DNA of 64,000 bases from Clostridium bornimense (GTDB lineage: Bacteria; Bacillota; Clostridia; Clostridiales; Clostridiaceae): positions 1,302,001-1,366,000 of the forward strand of contig NZ_HG917868.1 of assembly GCF_000577895.1 (NCBI RefSeq), in the 5' to 3' direction. Below, piece by piece: positions 9,267 to 17,479 of this stretch. Every line of letters begins with the position of its first letter. Position 1 is the stretch's first letter. The position numbers and the translations under genes were made by a program. The notes under the pieces are model-generated. The model saw only the letters and a list, made by a program, of their open reading frames with translations, was not told the origin of the DNA and did no database searches.

Positions 9267-9277
9267 ATATTAGAAAC

Positions 9278-9322
9278 AAGAAAGAACAGCTGACTTATTA
9301 AATTTTCAGTTGATTCTTTCTT
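9278..9322 (+). promoter_or_regulatory. Intercistronic hairpin between etfA and hbd
   Basis: AAGAAAGAACAGCTGA (9278-9293) pairs with TCAGTTGATTCTTTCTT (9306-9322), apart from one bulged A and one G-U. No run of T follows, so it is not a normal terminator. A partial terminator or mRNA-stability/processing element is inferred. Confidence 0.5.
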
Positions 9323-9359
9323 CTAAATTAAAATATATAGCTAGAAAGGGGATTTTAGT

Positions 9360-10208
9360 ATGAAGAAGGTATGTGTAATTGGTGCAGGTACTATGGGGTC
9401 TGGAATTGCTCAAGTATTTGCAGTAAAAGGATATGAAGTTGTATTAAGAGATGTAAAAGATGAATTTATTGAAAGAGGATTAAATGGGATAACTAAAACT
9501 TTTGATAAATTAGTTTCAAAAGGAAAAATGACAGAAGAAGATAGGGTTGCTGCGTTGACTAGAATAACAGGATCTACTAATATAAATGATGTAGCAGATT
9601 GTGATTTAGTTATAGAAGCTGCTGTTGAAAATATGAATATTAAGAAGCAAATTTTTGCTGAACTTGATGAGGTATGTAAAGCTGAGACAATTTTAGCTAC
9701 TAATACTTCTTCACTTTCAATTACTGAAGTTGCAGCAGCTACTAAGAGACCAGGAAAGGTTATTGGAATGCACTTCTTTAATCCAGCTCCAGTAATGAAG
9801 CTTGTTGAAATAATAAGAGGTATGGCTACTGAACAAGAAACTTTTGATGCAGTTAAGGAGCTTACAGAAGCTATAGGAAAGCAAGGTGTTGAAGTTGCTG
9901 AAGCACCTGGATTTGTTGTGAATAGAATTTTAATTCCAATGATCAATGAGGCAGTAGGTATTCTATCAGAAGGAATAGCATCTGTTGAAGATATTGATAC
10001 AGCTATGAAACTTGGTGCTAATCATCCAATGGGACCATTAGCACTTGGAGATCTTATTGGATTAGATGTATGTCTTGCTATTATGGATGTATTATTTAAA
10101 GAAACTGGAGATTCTAAATACAGAGCTAATTCATTACTTAGAAAATATGTAAGAGCTGGATGGCTTGGAAGAAAGAGTGGAAAAGGATTCTACGATTATT
10201 CAAAATAG
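9360..10208 (+). CDS. hbd: 3-hydroxybutyryl-CoA dehydrogenase
   Basis: A 282-residue member of the 3-hydroxyacyl-CoA dehydrogenase family. The N-terminal Rossmann motif GAGTMGSG (8-15) binds NAD(P)[14 protein letters not shown] supplies catalytic His138, and the C-terminal helical domain has [16 protein letters not shown]. It reduces acetoacetyl-CoA to (S)-3-hydroxybutyryl-CoA, the step before Crt. It is the last gene of the operon and is followed by a clear terminator. No thiolase is encoded here; it must lie elsewhere. Confidence 0.97.
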   Translation: MKKVCVIGAGTMGSGIAQVFAVKGYEVVLRDVKDEFIERGLNGITKTFDKLVSKGKMTEEDRVAALTRITGSTNINDVADCDLVIEAAVENMNIKKQIFAELDEVCKAETILATNTSSLSITEVAAATKRPGKVIGMHFFNPAPVMKLVEIIRGMATEQETFDAVKELTEAIGKQGVEVAEAPGFVVNRILIPMINEAVGILSEGIASVEDIDTAMKLGANHPMGPLALGDLIGLDVCLAIMDVLFKETGDSKYRANSLLRKYVRAGWLGRKSGKGFYDYSK

Positions 10209-10216
10209 AAATTAAT

Positions 10217-10250
10217 AAAAATGTTGCAAAGTTACTTTGCAACATTTTTT
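10217..10250 (+). terminator. Bidirectional terminator at the end of the butyryl-CoA operon
   Basis: AAATGTTGCAAAG and CTTTGCAACATTT form a perfect stem with a three-base loop, with A and T runs on both sides. It can serve hbd on the plus strand and the convergent ATP-cone gene on the minus strand. Confidence 0.9.
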
Positions 10251-10256
10251 ATTGAT

Positions 10257-10532
10257 TTATATTAAATTATGAGAAAAATAGCTTTTAGCAATATCTCTAA
10301 AACCTAATTTTATTAATGATTTTATTGTTATACCAACTAATTCGTATGTTGAAGTATTATCTTTTCTTATTTTATTCAATACAGTGATAATTTCGTTGCT
10401 AATATCTTTAATGTCTGATGAATTTAAAGAGAAATTTATATCATTTGAAGCATTTATTATTGAAGTTTGAATTTTTTCGATATTTAGGTTTTGTATAGAT
10501 CCATCCTTTTTTATTACGTTCATTATAGTCAC
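10257..10532 (-). CDS. Stand-alone ATP-cone domain protein
   Basis: A 91-residue protein made only of an ATP-cone domain: VIKKDGSIQNLNIEKIQTSI near the N-terminus and a TSTYELVGITIKSLIKLGFRDIAKSYF C-terminal helix region. ATP-cones are nucleotide-sensing modules, usually fused to ribonucleotide reductases or NrdR. No reductase or zinc ribbon is present here, so it is a free-standing version. Role unknown; a nucleotide-responsive regulator is one possibility. Confidence 0.75.
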   Translation of the reverse strand: MTIMNVIKKDGSIQNLNIEKIQTSIINASNDINFSLNSSDIKDISNEIITVLNKIRKDNTSTYELVGITIKSLIKLGFRDIAKSYFSHNLI

Positions 10533-10689
10533 CCCTATGTGATACTTATTAATATATTGATATAAAATATATCGGATAAATTATGATAATATTTATAGGG
10601 ATTTTAATATATTTATCTTTTACTATTTGATAAAAGGATATTATATATGTATAATAAATTTTGAAACAGAAAAGATGGAGTGAATTATT

Positions 10690-11340
10690 ATGAGAATTAG
10701 AAGAAAACCATGGGCGAGACCAGAGCTTGAAAGTTGTGATTTTTTTATAACAAACCCTAGAGAATATAAAGGGAAATGGCAACAATTATTTAATAATGAT
10801 AATCCGATTTATTTAGAGCTTGGATGTGGTAAAGGAACTTTTGTCTCAGTTCATGGATCAAAAAATAAAAATATTAATTATATAGCTATAGATATAAAAG
10901 ATGAAGTATTAGTATTAGCAAAGAGAAATATAGAAAAAGAGTATATTGATAATGGTGTTGATTTAGATAATGTAAAACTAATGGCATTTGAGATTGCACT
11001 TATTAATGAAATTTTTGATAAGGATGAAATAAGTAGAATATATATTAACTTTTGTAATCCTTGGCCAAAAGAAAGACATAAGAAAAGAAGGTTAACCCAT
11101 ACAAGGCAATTATTACAGTACAAAAATTTCTCAAAGCCAGGAACGGAGATATGGTTTAAGACTGATGATGATAATCTATTTGAAGAATCATTAGAGTATT
11201 TTAAAGAATGTGATATGGATATTAAATACATAACCTATGATTTACACAATAGCGACTTCGAAGGTAATGTAGAAACAGAACATGAAAAAATGTTTTCAGA
11301 TATGGGTATTAAGATAAAGTGCTTAAAAGCAATTATATAG
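10690..11340 (+). CDS. trmB: tRNA (guanine-N7-)-methyltransferase
   Basis: A 216-residue SAM-dependent methyltransferase with the TrmB hallmarks [14 protein letters not shown] (N-terminus), [11 protein letters not shown] (SAM loop), [19 protein letters not shown] (tRNA/catalytic loop) and [10 protein letters not shown]. It makes m7G46 in the tRNA variable loop. ATG is preceded by GGAG. It appears to be transcribed alone or with the downstream SDR. Confidence 0.96.
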   Translation: MRIRRKPWARPELESCDFFITNPREYKGKWQQLFNNDNPIYLELGCGKGTFVSVHGSKNKNINYIAIDIKDEVLVLAKRNIEKEYIDNGVDLDNVKLMAFEIALINEIFDKDEISRIYINFCNPWPKERHKKRRLTHTRQLLQYKNFSKPGTEIWFKTDDDNLFEESLEYFKECDMDIKYITYDLHNSDFEGNVETEHEKMFSDMGIKIKCLKAII

Positions 11341-11400
11341 TATGATATTAAGATTAACTCAGTTAAGATGCTGAGTTATTTTTAGATAGAGGTGAAAAAA

Positions 11401-12135
11401 GTGAAACTTGATGGAAAAGTAGCATTAATTACAGGAGCATCTAAGGGGATAGGAAAAGAAATCTCAAAAGAGTTCATAAAGAATGGTGCTACAGTTATTA
11501 TAAATTATAAAAATGATACAGAATATGGTGATATAACTTTCAATGAATTGCAGCAATATGGTATTGTAGAGAGGTTTATTGGTGATGTATCTAATGAAGA
11601 ATTTGTTGTTTCAATGATAGATTCAATAATAAGTAAATATGGTAAGATTGATGTGTTGGTAAATAATGCCGGAATATCTTCTTTTAATATGTTAGTTGAT
11701 ACTACTATAAGTGATTTTAATAATATAATGGATATTAATTTTAAGTCAGTTTATCTGTTATCTAGGGAAGTTTTGAGATCAATGATGTATGCGAAAGGTG
11801 TTATTCTTAATATATCATCTATGTGGGGGGAACATGGATCTTCTTGTGAAACAATCTATTCTGCTTCTAAAGGCGCTATAAATGCATTTACAAAAGCATT
11901 ATCAAAAGAAGTATCATCTATGGGAGTAAGAGTTAATGCTATTGCACCAGGAGCCATTGATACAGATATGAATAAACACTTTACGGAAGAGGAAAAAAAA
12001 GATATAGAAGAGATGTGTTCACTTGGAAGATTGGGAACAGCAAAAGAGATTGCTAAGGTTGCATTATTTTTATGTAGTGATGATAGTTCATTTATTACTG
12101 GAGAAATAATAAACGTAACTGGTGGAAAAATCTAA
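11401..12135 (+). CDS. SDR-family oxidoreductase (FabG-like)
   Basis: A 244-residue classical short-chain dehydrogenase. It has TGASKGIG (NAD(P) loop), NNAGIS, and the YSASKGA catalytic Tyr-x3-Lys, and it ends in the usual GGKI. It resembles 3-oxoacyl-ACP reductase FabG, but no fatty-acid synthesis genes are adjacent, so the substrate is uncertain. I choose GTG 11401, six bases after AGAGGTG, over the upstream GTG at 11392 that overlaps the ribosome-binding site. It follows trmB by 60 bp. Confidence 0.85.
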   Translation: MKLDGKVALITGASKGIGKEISKEFIKNGATVIINYKNDTEYGDITFNELQQYGIVERFIGDVSNEEFVVSMIDSIISKYGKIDVLVNNAGISSFNMLVDTTISDFNNIMDINFKSVYLLSREVLRSMMYAKGVILNISSMWGEHGSSCETIYSASKGAINAFTKALSKEVSSMGVRVNAIAPGAIDTDMNKHFTEEEKKDIEEMCSLGRLGTAKEIAKVALFLCSDDSSFITGEIINVTGGKI

Positions 12136-12219
12136 ACATATTTTATGAATAAAATATATATTTAAACATAATAATATAGATAGTTAATATAAAATGTTTA
12201 AAAGGTATGGAGGTACGAA

Positions 12220-12417
12220 ATGAAAGCTATTGTAAATAAAGATACTTGCATAGGATGTGGTTTGTGTGCATCAATGTGTCCTGAAGTTTATAATTTAGAT
12301 GATGAAGAAGGTAAAGCAGAAGCGATTGAAGAAGAAATAGATGAAGCTTTAATAGATGAAGCGATGGAAGCTAGAGATAGTTGTCCTGTTGAGGCTATTG
12401 ATATTAAAGAAGATTAA
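12220..12417 (+). CDS. 4Fe-4S ferredoxin, monocluster type
   Basis: A 65-residue acidic ferredoxin. The first motif CIGCGLCASMCP and a lone C-terminal SCPVEAI give the Cys arrangement of single-cluster [4Fe-4S] ferredoxins of the Thermotoga type. The second full CxxCxxC motif of typical clostridial 2[4Fe-4S] ferredoxins is absent. It carries low-potential electrons in the cytoplasm; the partner enzyme cannot be inferred from its neighbours. It has a GGAGGT ribosome-binding site and a terminator, so it is monocistronic. Confidence 0.92.
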   Translation: MKAIVNKDTCIGCGLCASMCPEVYNLDDEEGKAEAIEEEIDEALIDEAMEARDSCPVEAIDIKED

Positions 12418-12445
12418 TATATGTATGATTTAGTAAACCTAATAT

Positions 12446-12497
12446 AAAAGGTACACATCTTATGATAGAAGATAATAAGATGTGTACCTTTTATTTT
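12446..12497 (+). terminator. Terminator after the ferredoxin gene
   Basis: AAAAGGTACACATCTTAT and ATAAGATGTGTACCTTTT form an 18-bp perfect stem around an 11-base loop, followed by ATTTTG. Confidence 0.88.
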
Positions 12498-12616
12498 GCA
12501 AAATAGGTTATAAATGATAAGAAAATAATGTAACTAATAAAGTGTTGTAGAAAAAATAATTATAGTAATTTATAATGAAAACTACGTTCTTCTTACAAAT
12601 ACATTAAACACATAGC

Positions 12617-12645
12617 TTGCAAAAATATTCAACAAAATGTAATAT
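12617..12645 (+). promoter_or_regulatory. Promoter for the aconitase gene
   Basis: -35 TTGCAA (12617-12622), a 17-bp spacer and -10 TAATAT (12640-12645), about 45 bp before the start codon. Confidence 0.5.
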
Positions 12646-12689
12646 ATTATGTAAGAAATAATTTTATTACAGAGGGGGCAATCAGAAAC

Positions 12690-14618
12690 ATGGGGTTAAC
12701 TGTGGCAGAAAAAATAATTAAAGCTCATTTAGTTAAAGGTGAAATGAAAACAGGAAAAGAAATTGCAATAAAAATTGATCAAACACTAACTCAAGATTCA
12801 ACAGGAACAATGGCTTATTTACAATTTGAAGCTTTAGGAGTAGATAGAGTAAAAACTAAAAAATCAATTGCATATATAGATCATAATATGTTGCAAAGTG
12901 GTCCTGAAAATGCAGATGATCATGCATATATACAAACTGTAACAAAAAAACATGGAATATATTTTTCAAAACCAGGTAATGGTATATGTCATCAGGTTCA
13001 ATTAGAAAGAATTGGTGTTCCTGGATATACATTATTAGGATCAGATTCGCACACACCTACTGGTGGTGGAATTGGAATGTTGGCCATTGGAGCAGGTGGA
13101 CTAGATGTTGCTGTGGCAATGGGCGGTGGTGAATACTACTTAACAATGCCAGAAATAGTAAAAGTTAATTTAAAAGGTAAATTAAATAAAGGTGTTGCAG
13201 CAAAAGATGTAATACTAGAAGTATTAAGACAATTAACTGTAAAAGGTGGAGTTAATAGAATAATAGAATATACAGGAGAAGGAGTTAAGTACTTGACTGT
13301 TCCTGAAAGAGCTACCATTACAAATATGGGTGCAGAGCTTGGAGCAACTACTTCAGTATTTCCAAGTGATGATACAACAAAAGAATTCTTAAAAGCACAA
13401 GGAAGGGAAGATGATTTTACAGAAATTCTTCCAGACAAAGATGCTATTTATGGAAAAGAAATTGAGGTTAATTTAAGTGAATTAACACCACTTGTTGCAA
13501 AACCACATATGCCTGATAAAGTAGTATCAGTTGAAGAAGTAAAAGGAATTAAAGTAAATCAAGTAGCTATAGGAAGTTGTACAAATTCATCTTATGCTGA
13601 TATGATGAAGGTTGCTAAAATATTAAAAGGTAAAACAGTAGCAGAAAATGTATCACTTGTAATAGCACCAGGTTCAAGACAAGTGTTAACTATGCTTGCA
13701 GAAAATGGGGCTTTAGCTGATATGGTTGCTGCTGGAGCAAGAATTTTGGAATCAGCATGTGGACCATGTATTGGTATGGGACAATCTCCATGTACTGATG
13801 CTGTATCACTTAGAACATTTAATAGAAACTTTGAAGGAAGAAGTGGAACAAAGTCTGCTAATGTATACTTAGTAAGTCCTGAAATAGCAGCCGTATCTGC
13901 AATTGAAGGGGTAATATCAAATCCATGTGATTTTGATTTAGATTTAGATGTTGAAATGCCTAAGGAATTTTTAATCAATGATAATATGATTATGGAACCA
14001 GCAGAACATTCTTCAGAGGTAGAAGTTGTAAGAGGTCCAAATATAAAACCATTCCCTAAGAATGATGCACTTACAGATGTAATTGAAAAGAATGTATTAA
14101 TTAAAGTAGAAGATAATATAACTACAGATCATATAATGCCTTCTAATGCTAAGCTTTTACCATATAGATCAAATATACCATATCTAAGTGAATATTGCTT
14201 AACTCCTTGCGATGAAGAGTTCCCTAAGAGATGTAAGGAACAAGGTGGTGGATTTATAGTTGCAGGAGAAAATTATGGACAAGGTTCATCAAGAGAACAT
14301 GCTGCATTAGCACCAGTATATTTAGGTATAAAGGCTGTAATGGCAAAGTCTTTTGCAAGAATTCATAGAGATAATTTGGTTAATAATGGTATTTTACCAT
14401 TAACATTTGATAATGCAAGTGACTATGATACTATAGATTTAAATGATATATTGGTTATTGATAATGCTATTGAATCAGTTAAAGAAGGAAAAGTAACTGT
14501 TTGTAATAAGACAAAATCACTAACATATAGTTTATCTTTAACTGTAACAGATAGGCAAAAAGATATGCTTATGGCTGGTGGATTATTGAATATGATAAGA
14601 GAAAAAAATAACAAATAA
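12690..14618 (+). CDS. acn: Aconitate hydratase
   Basis: A 642-residue aconitase of the mitochondrial-like, monomeric length class. The three Cys that hold the [4Fe-4S] cluster are visible: Cys297 (GSCTNSS) and Cys357/Cys360 (SACGPCIGMG). HTPTGGGIG and the C-terminal swivel-domain GENYGQGSSREHAALAP complete the active site. It isomerises citrate and isocitrate. Next to argGH and without other TCA genes in view, it fits a biosynthetic branch from citrate to 2-oxoglutarate and glutamate. The AGAGGGGG ribosome-binding site is strong and the gene has its own promoter and terminator. Confidence 0.96.
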   Translation: MGLTVAEKIIKAHLVKGEMKTGKEIAIKIDQTLTQDSTGTMAYLQFEALGVDRVKTKKSIAYIDHNMLQSGPENADDHAYIQTVTKKHGIYFSKPGNGICHQVQLERIGVPGYTLLGSDSHTPTGGGIGMLAIGAGGLDVAVAMGGGEYYLTMPEIVKVNLKGKLNKGVAAKDVILEVLRQLTVKGGVNRIIEYTGEGVKYLTVPERATITNMGAELGATTSVFPSDDTTKEFLKAQGREDDFTEILPDKDAIYGKEIEVNLSELTPLVAKPHMPDKVVSVEEVKGIKVNQVAIGSCTNSSYADMMKVAKILKGKTVAENVSLVIAPGSRQVLTMLAENGALADMVAAGARILESACGPCIGMGQSPCTDAVSLRTFNRNFEGRSGTKSANVYLVSPEIAAVSAIEGVISNPCDFDLDLDVEMPKEFLINDNMIMEPAEHSSEVEVVRGPNIKPFPKNDALTDVIEKNVLIKVEDNITTDHIMPSNAKLLPYRSNIPYLSEYCLTPCDEEFPKRCKEQGGGFIVAGENYGQGSSREHAALAPVYLGIKAVMAKSFARIHRDNLVNNGILPLTFDNASDYDTIDLNDILVIDNAIESVKEGKVTVCNKTKSLTYSLSLTVTDRQKDMLMAGGLLNMIREKNNK

Positions 14619-14639
14619 CAAATAATAAATAATATAAAT

Positions 14640-14678
14640 AAAAGCTACTATAAAGATTTGTTTTTATAGTAGCTTTTA
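14640..14678 (+). terminator. Terminator after aconitase
   Basis: AAAAGCTACTATAAA pairs with TTTATAGTAGCTTTT over a loop of about nine bases; T residues follow. Confidence 0.85.
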
Positions 14679-14681
14679 ATA

Positions 14682-14699
14682 TATAAATATTTATACATA
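14682..14699 (-). promoter_or_regulatory. Candidate ARG box 1 (ArgR operator)
   Basis: Read on the minus strand, TATGTATAAATATTTATA agrees with the ARG-box consensus TNTGNATWWWWATNCANA at every specified position except the C at position 15. It is the better of two adjacent boxes. AT-rich background makes chance matches possible. Confidence 0.5.
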
Positions 14700-14702
14700 A
14701 AT

Positions 14703-14720
14703 ATTGCATAAATATAAAAT
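14703..14720 (+). promoter_or_regulatory. Candidate ARG box 2 (ArgR operator)
   Basis: ATTGCATAAATATAAAAT keeps the TTGNATAAATAT core but departs from consensus at three positions. It lies exactly 3 bp from box 1, the spacing of paired ARG boxes in characterised ArgR operators, and overlaps the argG -35 box. Confidence 0.4.
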
Positions 14721-14732
14721 GTGATGTATAAT
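14704..14732 (+). promoter_or_regulatory. argGH promoter
   Basis: -35 TTGCAT (14704-14709), a 17-bp spacer and a perfect -10 TATAAT (14727-14732). ArgR bound at the overlapping boxes would block RNA polymerase. Confidence 0.7.
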
Positions 14733-14804
14733 CGTACTATAGAAAAGGAAAAAGATAGGAGATATCTATTTTGACTATATATATTATTGTTAGGGGGATT
14801 AATA

Positions 14805-16001
14805 ATGAAGGAGAAAGTAGTATTAGCTTATTCAGGGGGACTAGATACATCAATTATTATTGCATGGCTTAAAGAAAATTATGATTATGATGTTATAGCA
14901 GTTTGTTTAAATGTAGGACAAAATGATGATATGGAAGCTGTAGAGAAAAAGGCATATGCTTCAGGGGCTAGTAAAGTATATATAGAAGATTTGAGAGAAG
15001 AATTTGTAACAGAAAGTTTATATATGGCAGTTAAGGCGGAAGCTAAGTATGAAGGTAAATATATGCTTGGAACTTCACTTGCAAGACCTATAATGGCTAA
15101 GAGATTAGTAGAAGTAGCAAAAAAAGAAAATGCATCAGCTATTTGTCATGGTTGTACAGGTAAAGGTAATGATCAAGTACGTTTTGAATCATCAATTTGG
15201 GCTTTTGATCCGTTTATGAAAATAATAGCTCCATGGAGAATTTGGGATATAAAATCAAGGGAAGATGCTATAGATTATGCTAATGCTCATAATATTGAGA
15301 TATCAGTAACTAAGGCAAAAATATACTCAAGAGATGAAAATTTATGGCATATATCTCATGAAGGTGGAGATATAGAAGATTTAAAAAATGAGCATAAAGA
15401 TGAAATATATATGAAAGGTGTTTCACCTATAGAAGCAAAAGATGAACCAACATATGTAGAAATATATTTTGAACAAGGAATTCCTAAAAAAATTGATGGT
15501 GTTGAACTTTCTCCCGTTGAATTAATGATGAAATTAAATGAATTAGGCGGAGAAAATGGTATAGGAGTAGAAGATCTTATAGAAAATAGACTTGTTGGAA
15601 TGAAATCTAGAGGAGTATACGAAACACCAGGTGGAACAATTCTATATAAGGCTCATTCTATATTAGAAAGTGCTACTTTAGAAAAAGATGCTATGCATTA
15701 TAAACAATTAATTTCAATTAAATATGCAGAAATGATTTATGAAGGAAAATGGTTTACTGATTTGAAACATGCACTAGATGCATTTATAAATGAAACTCAA
15801 AAGAATGTTACTGGAACTGTTAAAGTTAAGTTATATAAAGGTAATATAAAACCAGCTGGTATATTTACTGAACACGCTTTATATGATGATGAAATATCTT
15901 CTTTTGGTGCTTCTGATATGTATGATCATAAGGATGCTGAAGGATTTATTAAATTATTCTCTCTTCCAACAAAAATTTCAGCTATGAAAGGGAATAAATA
16001 A
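14805..16001 (+). CDS. argG: Argininosuccinate synthase
   Basis: A 398-residue enzyme with the ATP pyrophosphatase P-loop [10 protein letters not shown] at the N-terminus, [13 protein letters not shown] and [11 protein letters not shown]. It condenses citrulline with aspartate using ATP. The ATG at 14805 follows TAGGGGG by a normal spacing; the in-frame TTG at 14787 lies upstream of that site and is not used. It is the first gene of a two-gene argGH operon, with argH starting two bases after its stop. Confidence 0.97.
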   Translation: MKEKVVLAYSGGLDTSIIIAWLKENYDYDVIAVCLNVGQNDDMEAVEKKAYASGASKVYIEDLREEFVTESLYMAVKAEAKYEGKYMLGTSLARPIMAKRLVEVAKKENASAICHGCTGKGNDQVRFESSIWAFDPFMKIIAPWRIWDIKSREDAIDYANAHNIEISVTKAKIYSRDENLWHISHEGGDIEDLKNEHKDEIYMKGVSPIEAKDEPTYVEIYFEQGIPKKIDGVELSPVELMMKLNELGGENGIGVEDLIENRLVGMKSRGVYETPGGTILYKAHSILESATLEKDAMHYKQLISIKYAEMIYEGKWFTDLKHALDAFINETQKNVTGTVKVKLYKGNIKPAGIFTEHALYDDEISSFGASDMYDHKDAEGFIKLFSLPTKISAMKGNK

Positions 16002-16003
16002 CT

Positions 16004-17317
16004 ATGAAACTTTGGGGTGGACGTTTTAAAAAAGGTGAAAGTAAACTTATGGAGGATTTTAATTCCTCCCTTCCTTTTGATAAAAGGCTTTATTATGAAG
16101 ATATAACAGGAAGTATAGCTCATGTTACTATGCTTAAGAATTGTAATATAATATCAGAAGAAGAGGGAAATGCTATAAAAAAAGGCTTGGAAGATTTACT
16201 TAGTGATATTGAAGCTGGAAAGGTATTAATTGAAGGAACTTATGAGGATATTCATTCTTTTGTAGAGATAAACCTTATAGAAAGAATTGGGGATGTAGCT
16301 AAAAAGCTTCATACATCTAGAAGTAGAAATGATCAAGTAGCTTTAGACATGAGATTATATACAAAAAAATCCGCTATAGTTATTAAGGAATATTTAGAGA
16401 AATTAGTGAATACATTAAATAAGGTAGGAGAGGAAAATCCATATATTATGCCAGGATATACTCATCTACAAAGGGCACAAGTTGTAACATTCACACATCA
16501 TATGAAAGCTTATGTATCGATGTTTAGTAGAGATATAAAGAGAATAGAAAATGCTATAGATATATTAGATGAGTCACCACTAGGGTGTTGTGCATTAGCT
16601 GGTACTACTTATAATATAGATAGAGAATTTACAGCAAAGGAATTAGGTTTTAAAAAGCCTGTAGATAATTTCTTGGATGGTGTATCAGATAGAGATTATT
16701 TAATTGAACTTAGTGGAGATTTTTCAATAATAATGATGCACTTATCACGTTTATCAGAAGAACTTATTTTATGGAGTTCAAAAGAGTTTGATTTCATATT
16801 AATTGATGATGAGTTTGCTACTGGTAGTTCTATCATGCCTCAAAAGAAGAATCCTGATGGACCTGAACTTATAAGAGGTAAAAGTGGTAGAGTATATGGA
16901 ACTCTTATATCTTTATTAACAACAATGAAATCTTTACCACTTGCTTATAATAAAGATATGCAAGAAGACAAAGAAATGTTTTTTGATAGTTTAGATACTG
17001 TTTCAAAATGTCTTATTGTTATGGAAAGAATTATTGCAACAATGAAGATAAAAAAAGAGTCTATGAAAAAAGCTGTAAAAGCTGGATTTTTAAATGCTAC
17101 AGAAGTTGCTGATTATTTAGTAAATAAGGGTATGGCCTTTAGAGATGCACATAAGGTAGTAGGGGAAATAGTATTGTATTGTGAAGAATCTTCCAAGGCT
17201 ATAGAAGATTTATCATTAGATGAAATTATAAAGTTTTCAAATTTATTCTCACAAGATATTTATGAATTTATAAATTACGAAAATTCAATTAAAAGAGGAA
17301 TAAAGAAAAATATGTAA
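16004..17317 (+). CDS. argH: Argininosuccinate lyase
   Basis: A 437-residue fumarase/aspartase superfamily member. Its signature is GSSIMPQKKNPD in the mobile catalytic loop, with TSRSRNDQVALD and THLQRAQ also present. It splits argininosuccinate into arginine and fumarate. Tight spacing to argG implies translational coupling. A terminator overlaps its stop codon. Confidence 0.97.
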   Translation: MKLWGGRFKKGESKLMEDFNSSLPFDKRLYYEDITGSIAHVTMLKNCNIISEEEGNAIKKGLEDLLSDIEAGKVLIEGTYEDIHSFVEINLIERIGDVAKKLHTSRSRNDQVALDMRLYTKKSAIVIKEYLEKLVNTLNKVGEENPYIMPGYTHLQRAQVVTFTHHMKAYVSMFSRDIKRIENAIDILDESPLGCCALAGTTYNIDREFTAKELGFKKPVDNFLDGVSDRDYLIELSGDFSIIMMHLSRLSEELILWSSKEFDFILIDDEFATGSSIMPQKKNPDGPELIRGKSGRVYGTLISLLTTMKSLPLAYNKDMQEDKEMFFDSLDTVSKCLIVMERIIATMKIKKESMKKAVKAGFLNATEVADYLVNKGMAFRDAHKVVGEIVLYCEESSKAIEDLSLDEIIKFSNLFSQDIYEFINYENSIKRGIKKNM

Positions 17318-17340
17318 GGTGGCAAATTTGCCACCTTTTA
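17316..17340 (+). terminator. argGH terminator
   Basis: AAGGTGGCAA and TTGCCACCTT form a compact perfect stem followed by TTAAATTT. Confidence 0.8.
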
Positions 17341-17479
17341 AATTTATTTAATGCAGATTTAATAGAAAAGTTTTAAAAATTAATTGAATTTTGCAATATT
17401 CACACTATACAAATTTCATAAATGTGATATAATAGAGAATAGTTATGGTAGAAAAATATATGAAATAGGGGGGCTTCCA

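Noticed and set aside
10549-10785. Minus-strand 78-residue frame upstream of trmB
   Set aside because: It overlaps the trmB start and promoter region and reads as AT-rich random sequence without a ribosome-binding site.
17384-17479. N-terminal extension of the P-loop protein from ATG 17384
   Set aside because: It would start upstream of a TATAAT promoter box and has no ribosome-binding site; GTG 17480 follows TAGGGGGGC.
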